Source of the DNA: Caballeronia temeraria
Lineage (GTDB): Bacteria; Pseudomonadota; Gammaproteobacteria; Burkholderiales; Burkholderiaceae
Reading direction: 5' to 3'
Length of the DNA stretch: 64,000 nt
Assembly: GCF_001544795.2 (NCBI RefSeq)
Contig: NZ_FCOI02000004.1
Location: forward strand, 391,412 to 455,411
Positions within the stretch are counted from its first letter, which is position 1; each line of letters begins with the position of its first letter. The notes under the pieces are model-generated. The model saw nothing but the letters and a program-made list of their open reading frames with translations. It was not told the DNA's origin and made no database searches. Positions 26,430 through 35,656 of the stretch are shown here, in pieces. The position numbers and the translations under genes are program-made.

Positions 26430-26743
26430 AGCGCGCGCTGACGGCGATGATGCTGGCCGGCGTGCTGTCGGCGGCGCCGCACGCGTCGTTCGCCGCCGGC
26501 GACATCAAGGCGGGGCGCGCGAAGGCGACGGCGTGCGCGGCGTGTCATGGCATCGACGGTATGTCGAAGTTGCCGGAAGCCCCGAATCTCGCGGGTCAGA
26601 CGGAGGAATATCTCGTGAAGGCGCTCAACGATTTCCGCACGGGCGAGCGCAAGAACGAAATGATGTCGATGATGGCGAAAACCTTGTCCGACGCGGATGT
26701 CGCCAATCTGGCGGCCTATTACCACAGCCTGGGCAAACAGTGA
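26426..26743 (+). CDS. class I c-type cytochrome, electron acceptor of the dehydrogenase
   Basis: This 105-residue protein starts with GTG 26426, overlapping the dehydrogenase stop by four bases. A Sec signal ([20 protein letters not shown]) precedes a mature c-type cytochrome with one heme-binding ACAACHG motif. The axial methionine is probably within [20 protein letters not shown]. It resembles the small cytochrome c4/c5-like partners of periplasmic quinoproteins and should pass electrons from PQQ toward the respiratory chain. Confidence 0.9.
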   Translation: MKRALTAMMLAGVLSAAPHASFAAGDIKAGRAKATACAACHGIDGMSKLPEAPNLAGQTEEYLVKALNDFRTGERKNEMMSMMAKTLSDADVANLAAYYHSLGKQ

Positions 26744-26809
26744 CATCGGCCGATGTGTTGCAAATTTGCTGCGGTCGATTCCCGATTGCGATTTTTTTTG
26801 TTTTAGGTG

Positions 26810-26837
26810 TTGACGTGGAGGCTTAAGGGTTTATACT
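26810..26837 (+). promoter_or_regulatory. near-consensus sigma-70 promoter for a small RNA
   Basis: TTGACG (26810-26815) and TATACT (26832-26837) are separated by 16 bp. The start of transcription is expected near 26844. There is no open reading frame downstream before the terminator ending at 26906, so it should drive a short RNA. Confidence 0.72.
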
Positions 26838-26843
26838 TACACC

Positions 26844-26906
26844 TGTCTCCTCCATGTCTCAACCGATGTGGATTCAAGCCCGCTCAACTGAAGCGGGCTT
26901 TTTTTT
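26844..26906 (+). ncRNA. candidate short sRNA of about 63 nt
   Basis: A near-consensus promoter and a perfect rho-independent terminator bracket a 63-nt transcript. The 5' part is unstructured and contains TCTCCTCC (26846-26853), complementary to a Shine-Dalgarno sequence, which is a common seed in Hfq-dependent repressor RNAs. The 3' part is the terminator hairpin (26877-26899) followed by eight T residues. It lies between a cytochrome c gene and the 3' end of hipA, on the strand opposite hipA. I do not recognise it as a named RNA. Function is inferred from architecture only. Confidence 0.6.
26877..26906 (+). terminator. rho-independent terminator
   Basis: AGCCCGCT (26877-26884) pairs perfectly with AGCGGGCT (26892-26899) around a 7-nt loop, followed by T residues to 26906. 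It ends the candidate sRNA and would also stop read-through from the cytochrome gene. It lies 24 bp beyond the end of hipA on the opposite strand. Confidence 0.85.
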
Positions 26907-26929
26907 CGCCCGTCGAAACGATTCCGCGG

Positions 26930-28273
26930 TCAGTTTTCCTTGCCGGGATTCGCGAGCAATTCCGAGCGTCCGATCACCTGTTTCGCCGTGTCGGCCTTGT
27001 CCGCATCCGAGAAACCGGCCGCCTCGATGACCGGCGTGAGCGCCCTGAGCGCGACCTGTGGTTTTGCGCTGCGCAACGACGCCATGCCTTCGTTCCACGC
27101 GTGCAGCATCTGCCTGGCGATCCAGTGCCATCGCGTTTCGTTCTTCGCCGCTTCGACGACGTCTTTCCCGGTCGACACGGCTGCATCGCACAATGCTTCG
27201 ACCATCTCCCGATATCGCTTCGGCGCAATGCCGAGCCGCGTGTTGAAGAAGCGTTCGAGCGTCCGTCCGGGCGCCCACGTCTTGCGGCCGTCGACGCTCA
27301 ACCCCGGCGGATTGTTCGCAAAGCGCGGGTAGGCCTCGGTGGTGACGATGTCGTAGGCGGGCGTGTAGAGCACATCGTCGATGTTCGAGTACAGCAGCGC
27401 GATGTTCTTGGCGTGACAATCCGCGTTACGCACGACGTAATTCGCGATGAGCAGCCAGCCGAGCTGCTCGGCCTCGCGCCGCCAGTTCGCGGCGGCGATA
27501 TACGGTTTCGTTGCGTTGAGCACCTGTTCCGTCGACGGGCGGTACTTTTCATGCGGAGGCAGACCGAGCAGGCTGCAGGCATCTTCGACGCCGTATGCCG
27601 GTTTGCCCTCCTCGTCGACGTCGAACCGGTCGACGACGAGCACGCGGCCATCGTCGGACATCGTGGTTTTCGCGACGCGCGCAACGCCGAGTCTGGCGAG
27701 CACTTGCATCGAATAATGTTCGTTGAATCCGAGGTAAGGCGTTTGCTCGTCGGAGCCCTTGATGATGTGCCGGCTCGTGCGCAGCGTCTGCTTTCCAACC
27801 GGCGCCTGAGCCGACGGGCGTTCCGGCGCGAGAAACTTGGGCACCGCGCCGGAAATCGCGGCCCGCGCGTAGTACCGCACGAGTTCGGCGAAGTGTTCGG
27901 TCGTGATGTCTTCGTGCAGCAGGCTCTTCAGGTCGAGCGGCTCGAGTTCGCCGCCCTGCTCGCCGCCTTCGGGCGCGACGGTCACCCGGCCGATGCCCGA
28001 ACCACCGATGACGGCCAGCAGCGAAAGGTCCGTGCCGTCGAGATAGGGGCCAAACTCCTCGCGGATCACCTGAAGGAGAAAACCCTCGGGCAGGTTCTGG
28101 CGAAAAAAGGGATGCAGGTCGCGGGGCCAGACCCAGGCTTCTTCGCGAACGGGCATGGCGAGGCTGACGAAGTCTTCGGTTGTGGCGTCGGCGTTGTAAC
28201 GCAGCGCGTAATCGTCTGCCTGACGGTAGAGATGCCCGACGAGTTTGCCCTTGACGTACACGTGAAGGCGCAT
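26930..28273 (-). CDS. hipA: HipA-family toxin kinase
   Basis: This is a 447-residue full-length HipA serine/threonine kinase. The N-terminal couple-HipA region (LYVYVKGKLVGHLYRQADDY-like, here RLHVYVKGKLVGHLYRQADD) is followed by the kinase core: SRHIIKGSDEQTPYLGFNEH (nucleotide-binding lysine region), NADCHAKNIALLYS (catalytic loop, D), and YTPAYDIVTTEAYPRF (metal-binding D). E. coli HipA phosphorylates glutamyl-tRNA synthetase and drives persistence. It lies 1 bp after the HipB gene on the same strand. Confidence 0.92.
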   Translation of the reverse strand: MRLHVYVKGKLVGHLYRQADDYALRYNADATTEDFVSLAMPVREEAWVWPRDLHPFFRQNLPEGFLLQVIREEFGPYLDGTDLSLLAVIGGSGIGRVTVAPEGGEQGGELEPLDLKSLLHEDITTEHFAELVRYYARAAISGAVPKFLAPERPSAQAPVGKQTLRTSRHIIKGSDEQTPYLGFNEHYSMQVLARLGVARVAKTTMSDDGRVLVVDRFDVDEEGKPAYGVEDACSLLGLPPHEKYRPSTEQVLNATKPYIAAANWRREAEQLGWLLIANYVVRNADCHAKNIALLYSNIDDVLYTPAYDIVTTEAYPRFANNPPGLSVDGRKTWAPGRTLERFFNTRLGIAPKRYREMVEALCDAAVSTGKDVVEAAKNETRWHWIARQMLHAWNEGMASLRSAKPQVALRALTPVIEAAGFSDADKADTAKQVIGRSELLANPGKEN

Positions 28274-28274
28274 G

Positions 28275-28538
28275 CTATCGGCCTCCTGCGTTGCGTTGTT
28301 CGGTCAGGACGTCGTCGAGGGTGCGCGCGTGGCCGCGCTTGACGGCCCGCAGATCGTAGCCGGCTGCTTCGAGAAGCCGAACGAGCGCGGACACGCTCAT
28401 GTCGCCGCGCGCGAGCGTTTCCATGCGCGCGAGCGTCGTACGCGCGACACCCGCGCGTTCCGCGAGTTCTTTCTGTGAAAGCCCCGCCGCGCGGCGGGCA
28501 TCTTTCAGCATCTCTCCGATATCGGCCAATGTCGTCAT
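28275..28538 (-). CDS. hipB: HipB-type XRE antitoxin
   Basis: This is an 87-residue helix-turn-helix protein of the XRE family: IGEMLKDARRAAGLSQKELA and then GVARTTLARMETLARGD give the helix-turn-helix. A C-terminal tail (RGHARTLDDVLTEQRNAGGR) follows that in HipB docks on HipA. Its gene precedes hipA by one base. It should dimerise on palindromic operators found just upstream (28581-28673) and repress the operon, with HipA as co-repressor. Confidence 0.92.
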   Translation of the reverse strand: MTTLADIGEMLKDARRAAGLSQKELAERAGVARTTLARMETLARGDMSVSALVRLLEAAGYDLRAVKRGHARTLDDVLTEQRNAGGR

Positions 28539-28580
28539 GTGTAGCCCCGGGGCGTCTGAAATCGCCCAAACCGGTTTAAT

Positions 28581-28673
28581 TGTAGCCCGGCTGCTACAAC
28601 TTGGCTATTCGGAAACGTATCCTTCAGGATACAAAAATGGTCGAGATCGTTGATTTGGTAGCCAGCAGGCTAC
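28581..28673. promoter_or_regulatory. triple palindromic operator of hipBA
   Basis: Three perfect inverted repeats lie upstream of hipB. TGTAGC and GCTACA occupy 28581-28598 with a 6-bp spacer. GTATCC and GGATAC occupy 28617-28632 with a 4-bp spacer. GTAGCC and GGCTAC occupy 28658-28673 with a 4-bp spacer. A further half-site TGTAGCC is at 28540. The middle site uses the same TATCC/GGATA arms as E. coli HipB operators, but with a shorter spacer. Binding by HipB is inferred from position and similarity. Confidence 0.7.
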
Positions 28674-28701
28674 AAACAGACGGCAAAGGGGAACACGAAA
28701 G

Positions 28702-28743
28702 GCAAGACGACTGCGCCTCCCCGTTAAGGCGCAGCCGTCTTGC
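28702..28743. repeat. long perfect-but-one inverted repeat (16-bp stem)
   Basis: GCAAGACG-A-CTGCGCCT (28702-28718) pairs with AGGCGCAG-C-CGTCTTGC (28727-28743) around an 8-nt loop, with a single A/C mismatch. Read on the minus strand it follows the riboswitch-like segment and would form a strong attenuator, though no T-run follows. Confidence 0.6.
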
Positions 28744-28830
28744 TTGCTCCAGCGTCTGCGGTGGTCTCCTGACGCGCCCCTCGCGCAAGGCTTGGGGTTA
28801 CCTTCCCAGGCTCTCAGGCCTCGATGCTTT
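28744..28830 (-). promoter_or_regulatory. possible remnant of a cobalamin riboswitch
   Basis: On the minus strand this segment reads GGGAAGG (28801-28807), then about 30 bases later CAGGAGACC (28763-28771), followed by ACCGCAGACGC. That order and spacing match the 3' portion of the B12 riboswitch aptamer as seen in Burkholderia. The 5' portion with the GCAACTG core is not visible upstream, so it looks truncated or diverged. Downstream on this strand lies hipB, not a cobalamin gene. The call rests on two short motifs and is tentative. Confidence 0.35.
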
Positions 28831-28833
28831 ATG

Positions 28834-28868
28834 TTGTCCACAGAAATCGTGCACAAGCCTGTGGATAT
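28834..28868. repeat. 35-bp imperfect palindrome with DnaA-box-like arms (copy 1)
   Basis: TTGTCCACA (28834-28842) and TGTGGATAT (28860-28868) are the arms. The reverse strand matches the copy at 49047-49081 at 30 of 35 positions. Each arm differs by one base from the TTATCCACA DnaA box. Confidence 0.6.
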
Positions 28869-28950
28869 CGTTTCGTTTTCTTCCGCAATGCATTGATTCG
28901 AAAACACTTACACCCGACGCCCAGCAATACGCCCCGTTCGCGCGCCGGAA

Positions 28951-29133
28951 TCAGTCCGCATTCGGCGTGCAGGCGGCGAGCACCGCGTCGATGCGATTCA
29001 TCTCGATACTGAAAATCGACTGCGGCGCGGTGGCGTTCAACTCGTCCGCGGCGGAGCGCGGCAGCGCCATCGCAATGGTGGCGGTCGCGAGCAGCGCAAC
29101 GACCACCGACAGGAACCAGGAAAGAACGACCAT
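28951..29133 (-). CDS. small single-pass or secreted hypothetical protein
   Basis: This 60-residue protein starts at ATG 29133 with GAGG 7 bp ahead. Residues 2-23 are a membrane segment or signal peptide (VVLSWFLSVVVALLATATIA). The remaining 37 residues are hydrophilic (NATAPQSIFSIEMNRIDAVL). I do not recognise a family. An in-frame extension to 29337 is basic, lacks features and overlaps the GST gene; it is rejected. Confidence 0.5.
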   Translation of the reverse strand: MVVLSWFLSVVVALLATATIAMALPRSAADELNATAPQSIFSIEMNRIDAVLAACTPNAD

Positions 29134-29260
29134 CGCCAACCTCGTCAAGAAAAGTCTCTCTGAATCGGCGCGCGTGAACGTCAGCGCGTGATGTGAAGAG
29201 TACGGCTGCGCGGCGCTTCGCACAGCCCTACGGACGGGGGGACGTGAAGGAGGGTAACGT

Positions 29261-29938
29261 CTACGGACGCAACTTCGGCGCGGGAACGGTCGATACACCC
29301 TGCGCGAGCGCGGCGGCTTCCTGCGCCTGCATCGCACGGACGAAGCCCTCGCGCTCCCGCAGACGCAGCCAATAGTCCGCGATCGACGGCGCGAAGCCTT
29401 CGCTCTGACCCAGCAGTTCCGCGAGCATCAGCGCATAGCCGACGGAAATGTCCGCCGCCGTGAAGCGCCCCGCGCACAAATACGGCTGCGCATCGAGAAG
29501 CGGCGCGAGCGTGCGCAGGCGCGCGTGGAACCAGCGCGCGTAATCCTCGACGATTTGGGGCTGCAAACGCTCCGGCGGCTCCAGATGCGCATAGCGCAGC
29601 ACGAGCGTCTGCGGAAACGTCAGCGTCGCTTCGCCGAAATGGAGGAAATTGAGATAGCGGGCGAAATCGGCCTCGTGCGGCGCGACATCGAGCGCGCCGG
29701 GCGAATAGCGCGCCGCCAGATACTGGCAGATCGCCGACGACTCGGTCATGAAGACCGCATCGTCGGAATCGTCGGTCAGCGCCGGAATCGTGCCGAGCGG
29801 ATTCACGTCCTTGAAACCGCGCGCGAACACGCGCGGCGGAAACGGCATCATCTTCAGGTCATACGGCACGCCGATCTCTTCCAGCGCCCACAGCGGCCGG
29901 AACGAGCGCGCGCTCACGCAGTGATGCAGCGTAATCAC
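29261..29938 (-). CDS. glutathione S-transferase
   Basis: This is a 225-residue GST. The thioredoxin-like N-terminal domain begins MITLHHCVSARSFRPLWALE, with the glutathione-contact motif NPLGTIPALTDD and the ESSAI loop (FMTESSAICQYLAARY). The all-helical C-terminal domain has the hydrophobic staple GRFTAADISVGYALML. Catalytic S (CVSARSFR) is more likely than tyrosine, as in beta/theta-like GSTs. It lies 19 bp from the enoyl-CoA hydratase gene on the same strand, so it may be its downstream partner. Confidence 0.9.
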   Translation of the reverse strand: MITLHHCVSARSFRPLWALEEIGVPYDLKMMPFPPRVFARGFKDVNPLGTIPALTDDSDDAVFMTESSAICQYLAARYSPGALDVAPHEADFARYLNFLHFGEATLTFPQTLVLRYAHLEPPERLQPQIVEDYARWFHARLRTLAPLLDAQPYLCAGRFTAADISVGYALMLAELLGQSEGFAPSIADYWLRLREREGFVRAMQAQEAAALAQGVSTVPAPKLRP

Positions 29939-29956
29939 GTCGATGCCTCCGTCGCC

Positions 29957-30754
29957 TCAACCGAGCCAGGACGGCTTGCGTTTCTCCAGGAAACTGCGCA
30001 CGCCTTCGCGCCCTTCGTCCGACGCGCGAATGCGCGCGATGCGCTCCGCGGTCTCCCCGATCAACGATTCGTCGATGTCCTTGCCCGCGAAATCCGCGAC
30101 CAGCGACTTGCATTCGCGCACGGCGTTCGGACTGTTCGCGACGATGCTCGCGGCGATCGCCTCGACGCGCGCATCGAGCTGATCGGCGGCGACGGCCTCG
30201 TGCACGAAACCGAGACGCAGCGCTTCGGCGGCATCGAAGCGCTCCGCCGTCACGAAATAGCGATGCGCCGCGCGCGCGCCCATCGCGCGGATCACGTACG
30301 GCGCGATTGTTGCGGGCATCAGGCCGAGCTTCGCTTCGGAGAGACAAAAGTGCGCGGAATCCGCCGCAACCGCGATGTCGCACACCGCGACGAGCCCCAT
30401 GCCGCCCGCGTACGCATCGCCCTGCACGCGCGCGATGACCGGCTTCGAGCAGGCGTAGATCGTGTTGAGCATGGTGGCCAGGGCGAGCGCATCGGCGCGA
30501 TTTTCCGCTTCCGAATAGCCCGCCATGCGCTTCATCCAGTTGAGGTCCGCGCCCGCGCAGAAGGCCGGGCCGCTTGCGGCGAGAATGATGGCGCGCACGG
30601 TGGTGTCGTCGTCGAGCGCGCGGAAGGCGGCGGTCAGCTCGACGATGGTCGCGTCGTCGAAAGCATTGCGCACATCCGGGCGATCGAGCGTCACGCGCGC
30701 CACGTGTCCTTCGATGCCGAGCTTCAGCCGTTGCAGATTCGACGCGTCGGTCAT
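29957..30754 (-). CDS. enoyl-CoA hydratase/isomerase (methylglutaconyl-CoA hydratase-like)
   Basis: This is a 265-residue crotonase-fold protein. The CoA-binding oxyanion-hole segments are SGPAFCAGADLNWMKRMAGY and YAGGMGLVAVCDIAVAAD, with the acidic SEAKLGLMPATIAPYV. GADLNWM is the pattern found in 3-methylglutaconyl-CoA hydratase (leucine breakdown) and close relatives. ATG 30754 is preferred over TTG 30793 because GGGAGA sits upstream. A palindrome (30777-30795) overlaps its probable promoter. Downstream in the same direction is a GST gene. No other leucine-catabolic genes are in the window, so the substrate is not certain. Confidence 0.88.
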   Translation of the reverse strand: MTDASNLQRLKLGIEGHVARVTLDRPDVRNAFDDATIVELTAAFRALDDDTTVRAIILAASGPAFCAGADLNWMKRMAGYSEAENRADALALATMLNTIYACSKPVIARVQGDAYAGGMGLVAVCDIAVAADSAHFCLSEAKLGLMPATIAPYVIRAMGARAAHRYFVTAERFDAAEALRLGFVHEAVAADQLDARVEAIAASIVANSPNAVRECKSLVADFAGKDIDESLIGETAERIARIRASDEGREGVRSFLEKRKPSWLG

Positions 30755-30776
30755 GGTGTCGTCTCCCTGGTACTCG

Positions 30777-30795
30777 AATTGAGCAGCGCTCAATT
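30777..30795. promoter_or_regulatory. 19-bp palindromic operator ahead of the enoyl-CoA hydratase gene
   Basis: AATTGAGC (30777-30784) and GCTCAATT (30788-30795) are perfect inverted arms with a 3-bp centre. A diverged copy (TTGAGCAACACTCA) is at 30867-30880. The pattern is that of a TetR-family operator such as those controlling acyl-CoA degradation genes. The regulator itself is not in the window. Confidence 0.5.
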
Positions 30796-31838
<1,043 letters not shown>

Positions 31839-31846
31839 CTGCGCCG

Positions 31847-32527
31847 ATGCCGCTCGATAGCCCCGACCTCCAGGCCATCACGCTGACGCTCGAACTGGCG
31901 TCGCTGACGACAGCGCTGCTGCTCGTCGTCGGCACGCCGATCGCGTGGTGGCTCGCGCACACGCATTCGAAGCTGAAGGGCATCGTCGGCGCGGTGGTGG
32001 CGTTGCCGCTCGTGCTGCCGCCGACGGTCATCGGCTTCTATCTGCTCGTGCTGATGGGGCCGAACGGTTATGTCGGCAAATTCACGCAGGCGCTCGGCAT
32101 CGGCTTGCTGCCGTTCACGTTCGCGGGGCTCGTCGTCGGCTCGTTGATCTATTCGCTGCCGTTCGTCGTGCAGCCGCTGCAGAACGCCTTCGAAGCCATC
32201 GGCCGACGTCCGCTCGAAGCCGCCGCGACGCTGCGCGCCGGTCCGTGGGACACGTTCTTCACGGTGGCGCTGCCGCTCGCGCGGCCGGGCATCATCACCG
32301 CGACGATTCTCGGCTTCGCGCATACCGTCGGCGAATTCGGCGTCGTGCTGATGATCGGCGGCAATATTCCGGGGCGCACGCGCGTCGTGTCCGTGCAGAT
32401 CTTCGATCACGTCGAGGCGCTCGAATACGCGCAGGCGCACTGGCTCGCGGGCGGCATGGTGATATTCTCGTTCATCGTTCTTCTGCTGCTCTATTCCGGC
32501 CGACGCTCCGTCACGGCTCATGTCTGA
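31847..32527 (+). CDS. modB: molybdate ABC transporter permease ModB
   Basis: This is a 226-residue permease with five or six membrane helices. The cytoplasmic EAA loop reads [25 protein letters not shown], which docks the ATPase. [21 protein letters not shown] is typical of ModB. The stop overlaps the start of modC by 8 bp, indicating coupled translation. Confidence 0.94.
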   Translation: MPLDSPDLQAITLTLELASLTTALLLVVGTPIAWWLAHTHSKLKGIVGAVVALPLVLPPTVIGFYLLVLMGPNGYVGKFTQALGIGLLPFTFAGLVVGSLIYSLPFVVQPLQNAFEAIGRRPLEAAATLRAGPWDTFFTVALPLARPGIITATILGFAHTVGEFGVVLMIGGNIPGRTRVVSVQIFDHVEALEYAQAHWLAGGMVIFSFIVLLLLYSGRRSVTAHV

Positions 32528-33665
32528 ACTCATTTCAAACCGTCTGACGCTCGGCCGCGCGCACAGCCGAACCGGGCAAGCCATCGAGGCGCGCTTTCTC
32601 GTCGAGCACCAAGGCTTCACGTTCGATATCGATCTCGCGCTGCCAGGACGCGGCGTCACCGCGATCTTCGGCCACTCCGGTTCAGGCAAAACCACGCTTC
32701 TGCGCTGTCTCGCCGGACTCGCGCGGCCGCGCGCCGGACGGCTCGTCGTCAATGGCGAAATCTGGCTCGATACCGAACGCAACATTTTTTTGCCGACACA
32801 CAAGCGCCCGCTCGGCTACGTCTTTCAGGAAGCGAGCCTCTTTGCACATCTGAGCGTGAAGAAGAATCTGCGCTTCGGGCTGGAGCGCGTGAAGGCGGCG
32901 GAGCGGCGCGTGGACCTGTCGCAGGCGGCGGAACTGCTCGGCATCGGGCATCTGCTGGACCGCATGCCCGCCGGATTGTCGGGCGGCGAGCGGCAACGCG
33001 TGGGCATCGCGCGGGCGCTTCTGACGAGTCCGCGCCTGCTCCTGCTCGATGAACCGCTCGCATCGCTCGATCAGAAACGCAAGCTCGAAATCCTGCCGTA
33101 TCTCGAACGTCTGCACGACGAGCTCGATATCCCCGTGCTCTACGTGAGCCACGCGCCGGAAGAAGTCGCGCGCCTCGCGGATCATCTCGTGCTGCTCGAA
33201 GGCGGCCGCGCGCTCGCGAGCGGCCCGATCGCCGATACGCTCGCGCGGCTCGATCTGCCGCTCGCGATCGCCGACGATGCATCGGTCGTGTTCGAAGGTA
33301 CCGTCGACGGATACGACAGCGACTACGGCCTGCTCACGCTGGCGTTGCCCGGCTCCGGCGCGAAGCTCGCCGTCGTGCATGCGCCGATGGCCGAAGGCAA
33401 AACGATGCGCGTCGCCGTGAAAGCGCGCGACGTGAGTCTCATCACCGGCACGCACGAACACGAGCGCAGCAGCGTGCTCAACGTGCTGCCCGCGACGGTC
33501 GTCGGCATGGCGAAGGACGCGAATCCGTCGCAGGCCGTGGTGCGGCTCGATGTCGGCGGCTCGCCGCTGCTCGCGCGCGTCACGCGTTACTCGCTGGACC
33601 GGTTGAGCATCGTCGAAGGCATGCAACTGTGGGCGCAGGTGAAGGCGGTCTCGCTACTCGCCTGA
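32520..33665 (+). CDS. modC: molybdate ABC transporter ATPase ModC
   Basis: This is a 381-residue ATPase with Walker [21 protein letters not shown]-loop [13 protein letters not shown], the ABC signature [16 protein letters not shown], Walker [13 protein letters not shown] and switch histidine [10 protein letters not shown]. The C-terminal part (about 300-370: [21 protein letters not shown], here [15 protein letters not shown]) is a TOBE/Mop domain that binds molybdate and gives feedback. Its end overlaps the convergent nudK gene by 12 bp. Confidence 0.94.
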   Translation: MSELISNRLTLGRAHSRTGQAIEARFLVEHQGFTFDIDLALPGRGVTAIFGHSGSGKTTLLRCLAGLARPRAGRLVVNGEIWLDTERNIFLPTHKRPLGYVFQEASLFAHLSVKKNLRFGLERVKAAERRVDLSQAAELLGIGHLLDRMPAGLSGGERQRVGIARALLTSPRLLLLDEPLASLDQKRKLEILPYLERLHDELDIPVLYVSHAPEEVARLADHLVLLEGGRALASGPIADTLARLDLPLAIADDASVVFEGTVDGYDSDYGLLTLALPGSGAKLAVVHAPMAEGKTMRVAVKARDVSLITGTHEHERSSVLNVLPATVVGMAKDANPSQAVVRLDVGGSPLLARVTRYSLDRLSIVEGMQLWAQVKAVSLLA

Positions 33666-34241
33666 GCGTGCGTTCAGCGCGGCGTATTGCAGCAGCATGA
33701 TGGTCTTGCCATCCATGATTTCGCCGCGCTCGATCATCTGCATGGCCGTCTGCAACGGCACTTCGATCGTCTCGATTTCCTCGCCCTCTTCCTCGACGCC
33801 GCCGCCGTCCGACACGCGCATCGAGCCGTCGTAATCGCCGATATAGAAATAGAGCTTCTCCGTCACCGATCCCGGGCTCATGAACGCCTCGAAGATCTTC
33901 TCGACGTGATGCACGCGATAACCCGTTTCCTCCTCGACCTCCGCGCGGATGCGCTCTTCCGGCGTTGCGTCGTCGAGCAGGCCGCCGGGCGTCTCGATCA
34001 GCATGCCGTCATGTCCGTTGACGAAAGCGGGCATGCGGAACTGGCGTGTAAGCAGTACGTTGCCCGTCTTGCGATCGCGCAGCAGGATGGTCGCGCCGTT
34101 GCCGCGATCGTACGTTTCGCGGCTTTGACGCTGCCAGGCGCCGTCGCGGCGCTGGAAATCGAAGGTCACTTTTCTGAGGACGTACCAGTCGTCGGACAGC
34201 ACTTCGGTCTTGAGAATGCGCACGCGCTCTTTCGTTTCCAT
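33654..34241 (-). CDS. nudK: NUDIX hydrolase, GDP-mannose pyrophosphatase NudK-like
   Basis: This is a 195-residue NUDIX protein starting at ATG 34241 with AGGTGA upstream. The NUDIX box reads [20 protein letters not shown] followed by TGY. Flanking text is very close to E. coli NudK (191 residues): [34 protein letters not shown], the glycine/acidic loop [12 protein letters not shown] and [14 protein letters not shown]. NudK cleaves GDP-mannose and related sugar nucleotides to limit capsule or exopolysaccharide precursors. The match is good enough for the gene name. Confidence 0.88.
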   Translation of the reverse strand: METKERVRILKTEVLSDDWYVLRKVTFDFQRRDGAWQRQSRETYDRGNGATILLRDRKTGNVLLTRQFRMPAFVNGHDGMLIETPGGLLDDATPEERIRAEVEEETGYRVHHVEKIFEAFMSPGSVTEKLYFYIGDYDGSMRVSDGGGVEEEGEEIETIEVPLQTAMQMIERGEIMDGKTIMLLQYAALNARSGE

Positions 34242-34320
34242 CGGTTCACCTGTTCGACAAGTCGTTGAACTCATGGTAGCGTGCAGTTTCGTGCAATATC
34301 AAGAAAATTCGTGCAAAACA

Positions 34321-35076
34321 ATGTTGACGAGCCAACGCAAGAAAGCGATCCTCGATGCCCTCAAGCGCGACGGGCAAGTGCTCGCCACTGAGCTGAGCGC
34401 GCGCTTCGGCATCTCCGAGGACACGGTACGGCGCGATCTGCGCGAACTCGCCGCCGAAGGGCTGTTGCAGCGTGTACATGGCGGCGCGCTGCCCGCCTCG
34501 CCGGCGCTCGCCTCTTTCGCGCGGCGCGAAGCAATGGAGTCGGACGCGAAGCGGCGCATCGCGAAGAAAGCGGCGGAGATGATCGCGCCGGGGCAAGTCG
34601 TGATCGTCGATGGCGGCACGACGTCCGCGCTGCTCGTGCGTCAGCTTCCGGACAACCTGTCCGCGACGATCGTCACGCATAGCCCGAGCGTCGCGGTTGC
34701 GCTGGCGGAACATGCTTCGGTCGACGTCGTGCTGATCGGCGGCAAGCTCTACAAGCATTCGATCGTCTCCGTGGGCGCGGCCGCCGTCGAAGCCATGTCG
34801 CACATCCACGCCGACATCTATTTCATGGGCGTCACGGGCGTTCATCCGACGGCCGGCCTCACCACCGGCGATTTCGAGGAAGCGCACATCAAGCGGGCGC
34901 TCGCGGCGCGCGCGGCTGAAACCGTCGTGCTCGCATCGGCGGCGAAGCTCAATGCGGCGTCGGCGTACAGGATCGGCGGGATCGAACTGGCGCAGACGAT
35001 CATCGTCGAAGATGCCGCCGACGCGACGCTCACCGAGCCGATCGAGCGAGCCGGAATAACCGTGCTGCGCGCCTGA
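34321..35076 (+). CDS. DeoR-family transcriptional regulator
   Basis: This is a 251-residue repressor. The N-terminal helix-turn-helix reads RKKAILDALKRDGQVLATEL and then ISEDTVRRDLRELAAEGLLQ, a classic DeoR pattern. The C-terminal domain is the sugar-phosphate-sensing ISOCOT fold: QVVIVDGGTTSALLVRQLPD, DVVLIGGKLYKHSIVSVGAA, and FMGVTGVHPTAGLTTGDFEE. ATG 34321 starts the helix-turn-helix; the frame open to 34210 overlaps the nudK promoter region. It is divergent from nudK. The controlled operon and sugar are unknown. Confidence 0.9.
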   Translation: MLTSQRKKAILDALKRDGQVLATELSARFGISEDTVRRDLRELAAEGLLQRVHGGALPASPALASFARREAMESDAKRRIAKKAAEMIAPGQVVIVDGGTTSALLVRQLPDNLSATIVTHSPSVAVALAEHASVDVVLIGGKLYKHSIVSVGAAAVEAMSHIHADIYFMGVTGVHPTAGLTTGDFEEAHIKRALAARAAETVVLASAAKLNAASAYRIGGIELAQTIIVEDAADATLTEPIERAGITVLRA

Positions 35077-35250
35077 ATCAGCGACACTTTGTTACCGGGT
35101 AACGCGCCGAAAAATACGCGTCGGCTCGTGTAATTGAATTTCTCCAGCAAAGGGAATAGCGTTGAAAGATGCGCCATGTCCAGTCAACAGCGGAGGCCGG
35201 AATTCCGTTATGGGCGTCGACATCGCAAACAATTTCTTCTGGAGAAGGAC

Positions 35251-35607
35251 GTGAATCGCCTCAAGGCTTTTGTCGCGCTATCGCTGGTCGCGAGCGCGGG
35301 CGTGGCCGCCAACGCGTACGCCTGGTCGCACGTTGGCGTGTGGGTCGGCGGACCCGTGTATTACCCGTATCCCGTCGCGCCCGCACCGGCGCCGTATTAC
35401 TACTATCCGCCGCCGCCCGTGGTCGTCCAGCCTGCCGCGCCGACTCAGTATGTCGAGCAGGGCCAGCCCGCCGCCGATCCGGGCGCGCCCGCGCAGGAAC
35501 CGGGCATGTGGTACTACTGCGACTCCGCCAGGGCCTACTACCCGTACGTGAAGCAATGCGCCAACGCATGGCGTCCGGTTCCGGCGACGCCGCCGCCGTC
35601 GAACTGA
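35251..35607 (+). CDS. small exported proline/tyrosine-rich protein
   Basis: This is a 118-residue protein with start GTG 35251 preceded by GGAGAAGGA. A signal peptide (LKAFVALSLVASAGVAANAY) is followed by a proline- and tyrosine-rich low-complexity region (YPYPVAPAPAPYYYYPPPPV). The C-terminal portion (GMWYYCDSARAYYPYVKQCA) is the conserved motif of a family of small Burkholderia exported proteins with two cysteines. The motif is probably structural. The biochemical role is unknown. The next gene, 49 bp downstream, codes for a glycine-zipper lipoprotein, and the pair may be envelope partners. Confidence 0.75.
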   Translation: MNRLKAFVALSLVASAGVAANAYAWSHVGVWVGGPVYYPYPVAPAPAPYYYYPPPPVVVQPAAPTQYVEQGQPAADPGAPAQEPGMWYYCDSARAYYPYVKQCANAWRPVPATPPPSN

Positions 35608-35656
35608 TGCTTTCGGCACTCAGAAATCCGATAACGAAGCGAATTTGCAGAAATCC

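Larger units (their letters stand above)
28674..28950. other. non-coding stretch between hipBA and the 28951 gene: hairpin, riboswitch-like segment, 35-bp palindrome
   Basis: Together with the operators, this makes a 412-bp gene-free gap (28539-28950). From left to right it holds the hipBA operators, a 16-bp-stem hairpin (28702-28743), a minus-strand segment resembling the 3' half of a cobalamin riboswitch (about 28744-28830), and a 35-bp imperfect palindrome of DnaA-box-like arms (28834-28868). The frames that cross it have no ribosome binding site or family resemblance, so no gene is called. Confidence 0.6.

Noticed and set aside
28601..29191. long plus-strand frame crossing the hipBA gap
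   Set aside because: It has no ribosome binding site and no family resemblance, and it covers operators, a hairpin and the start of the 28951 gene on the other strand.
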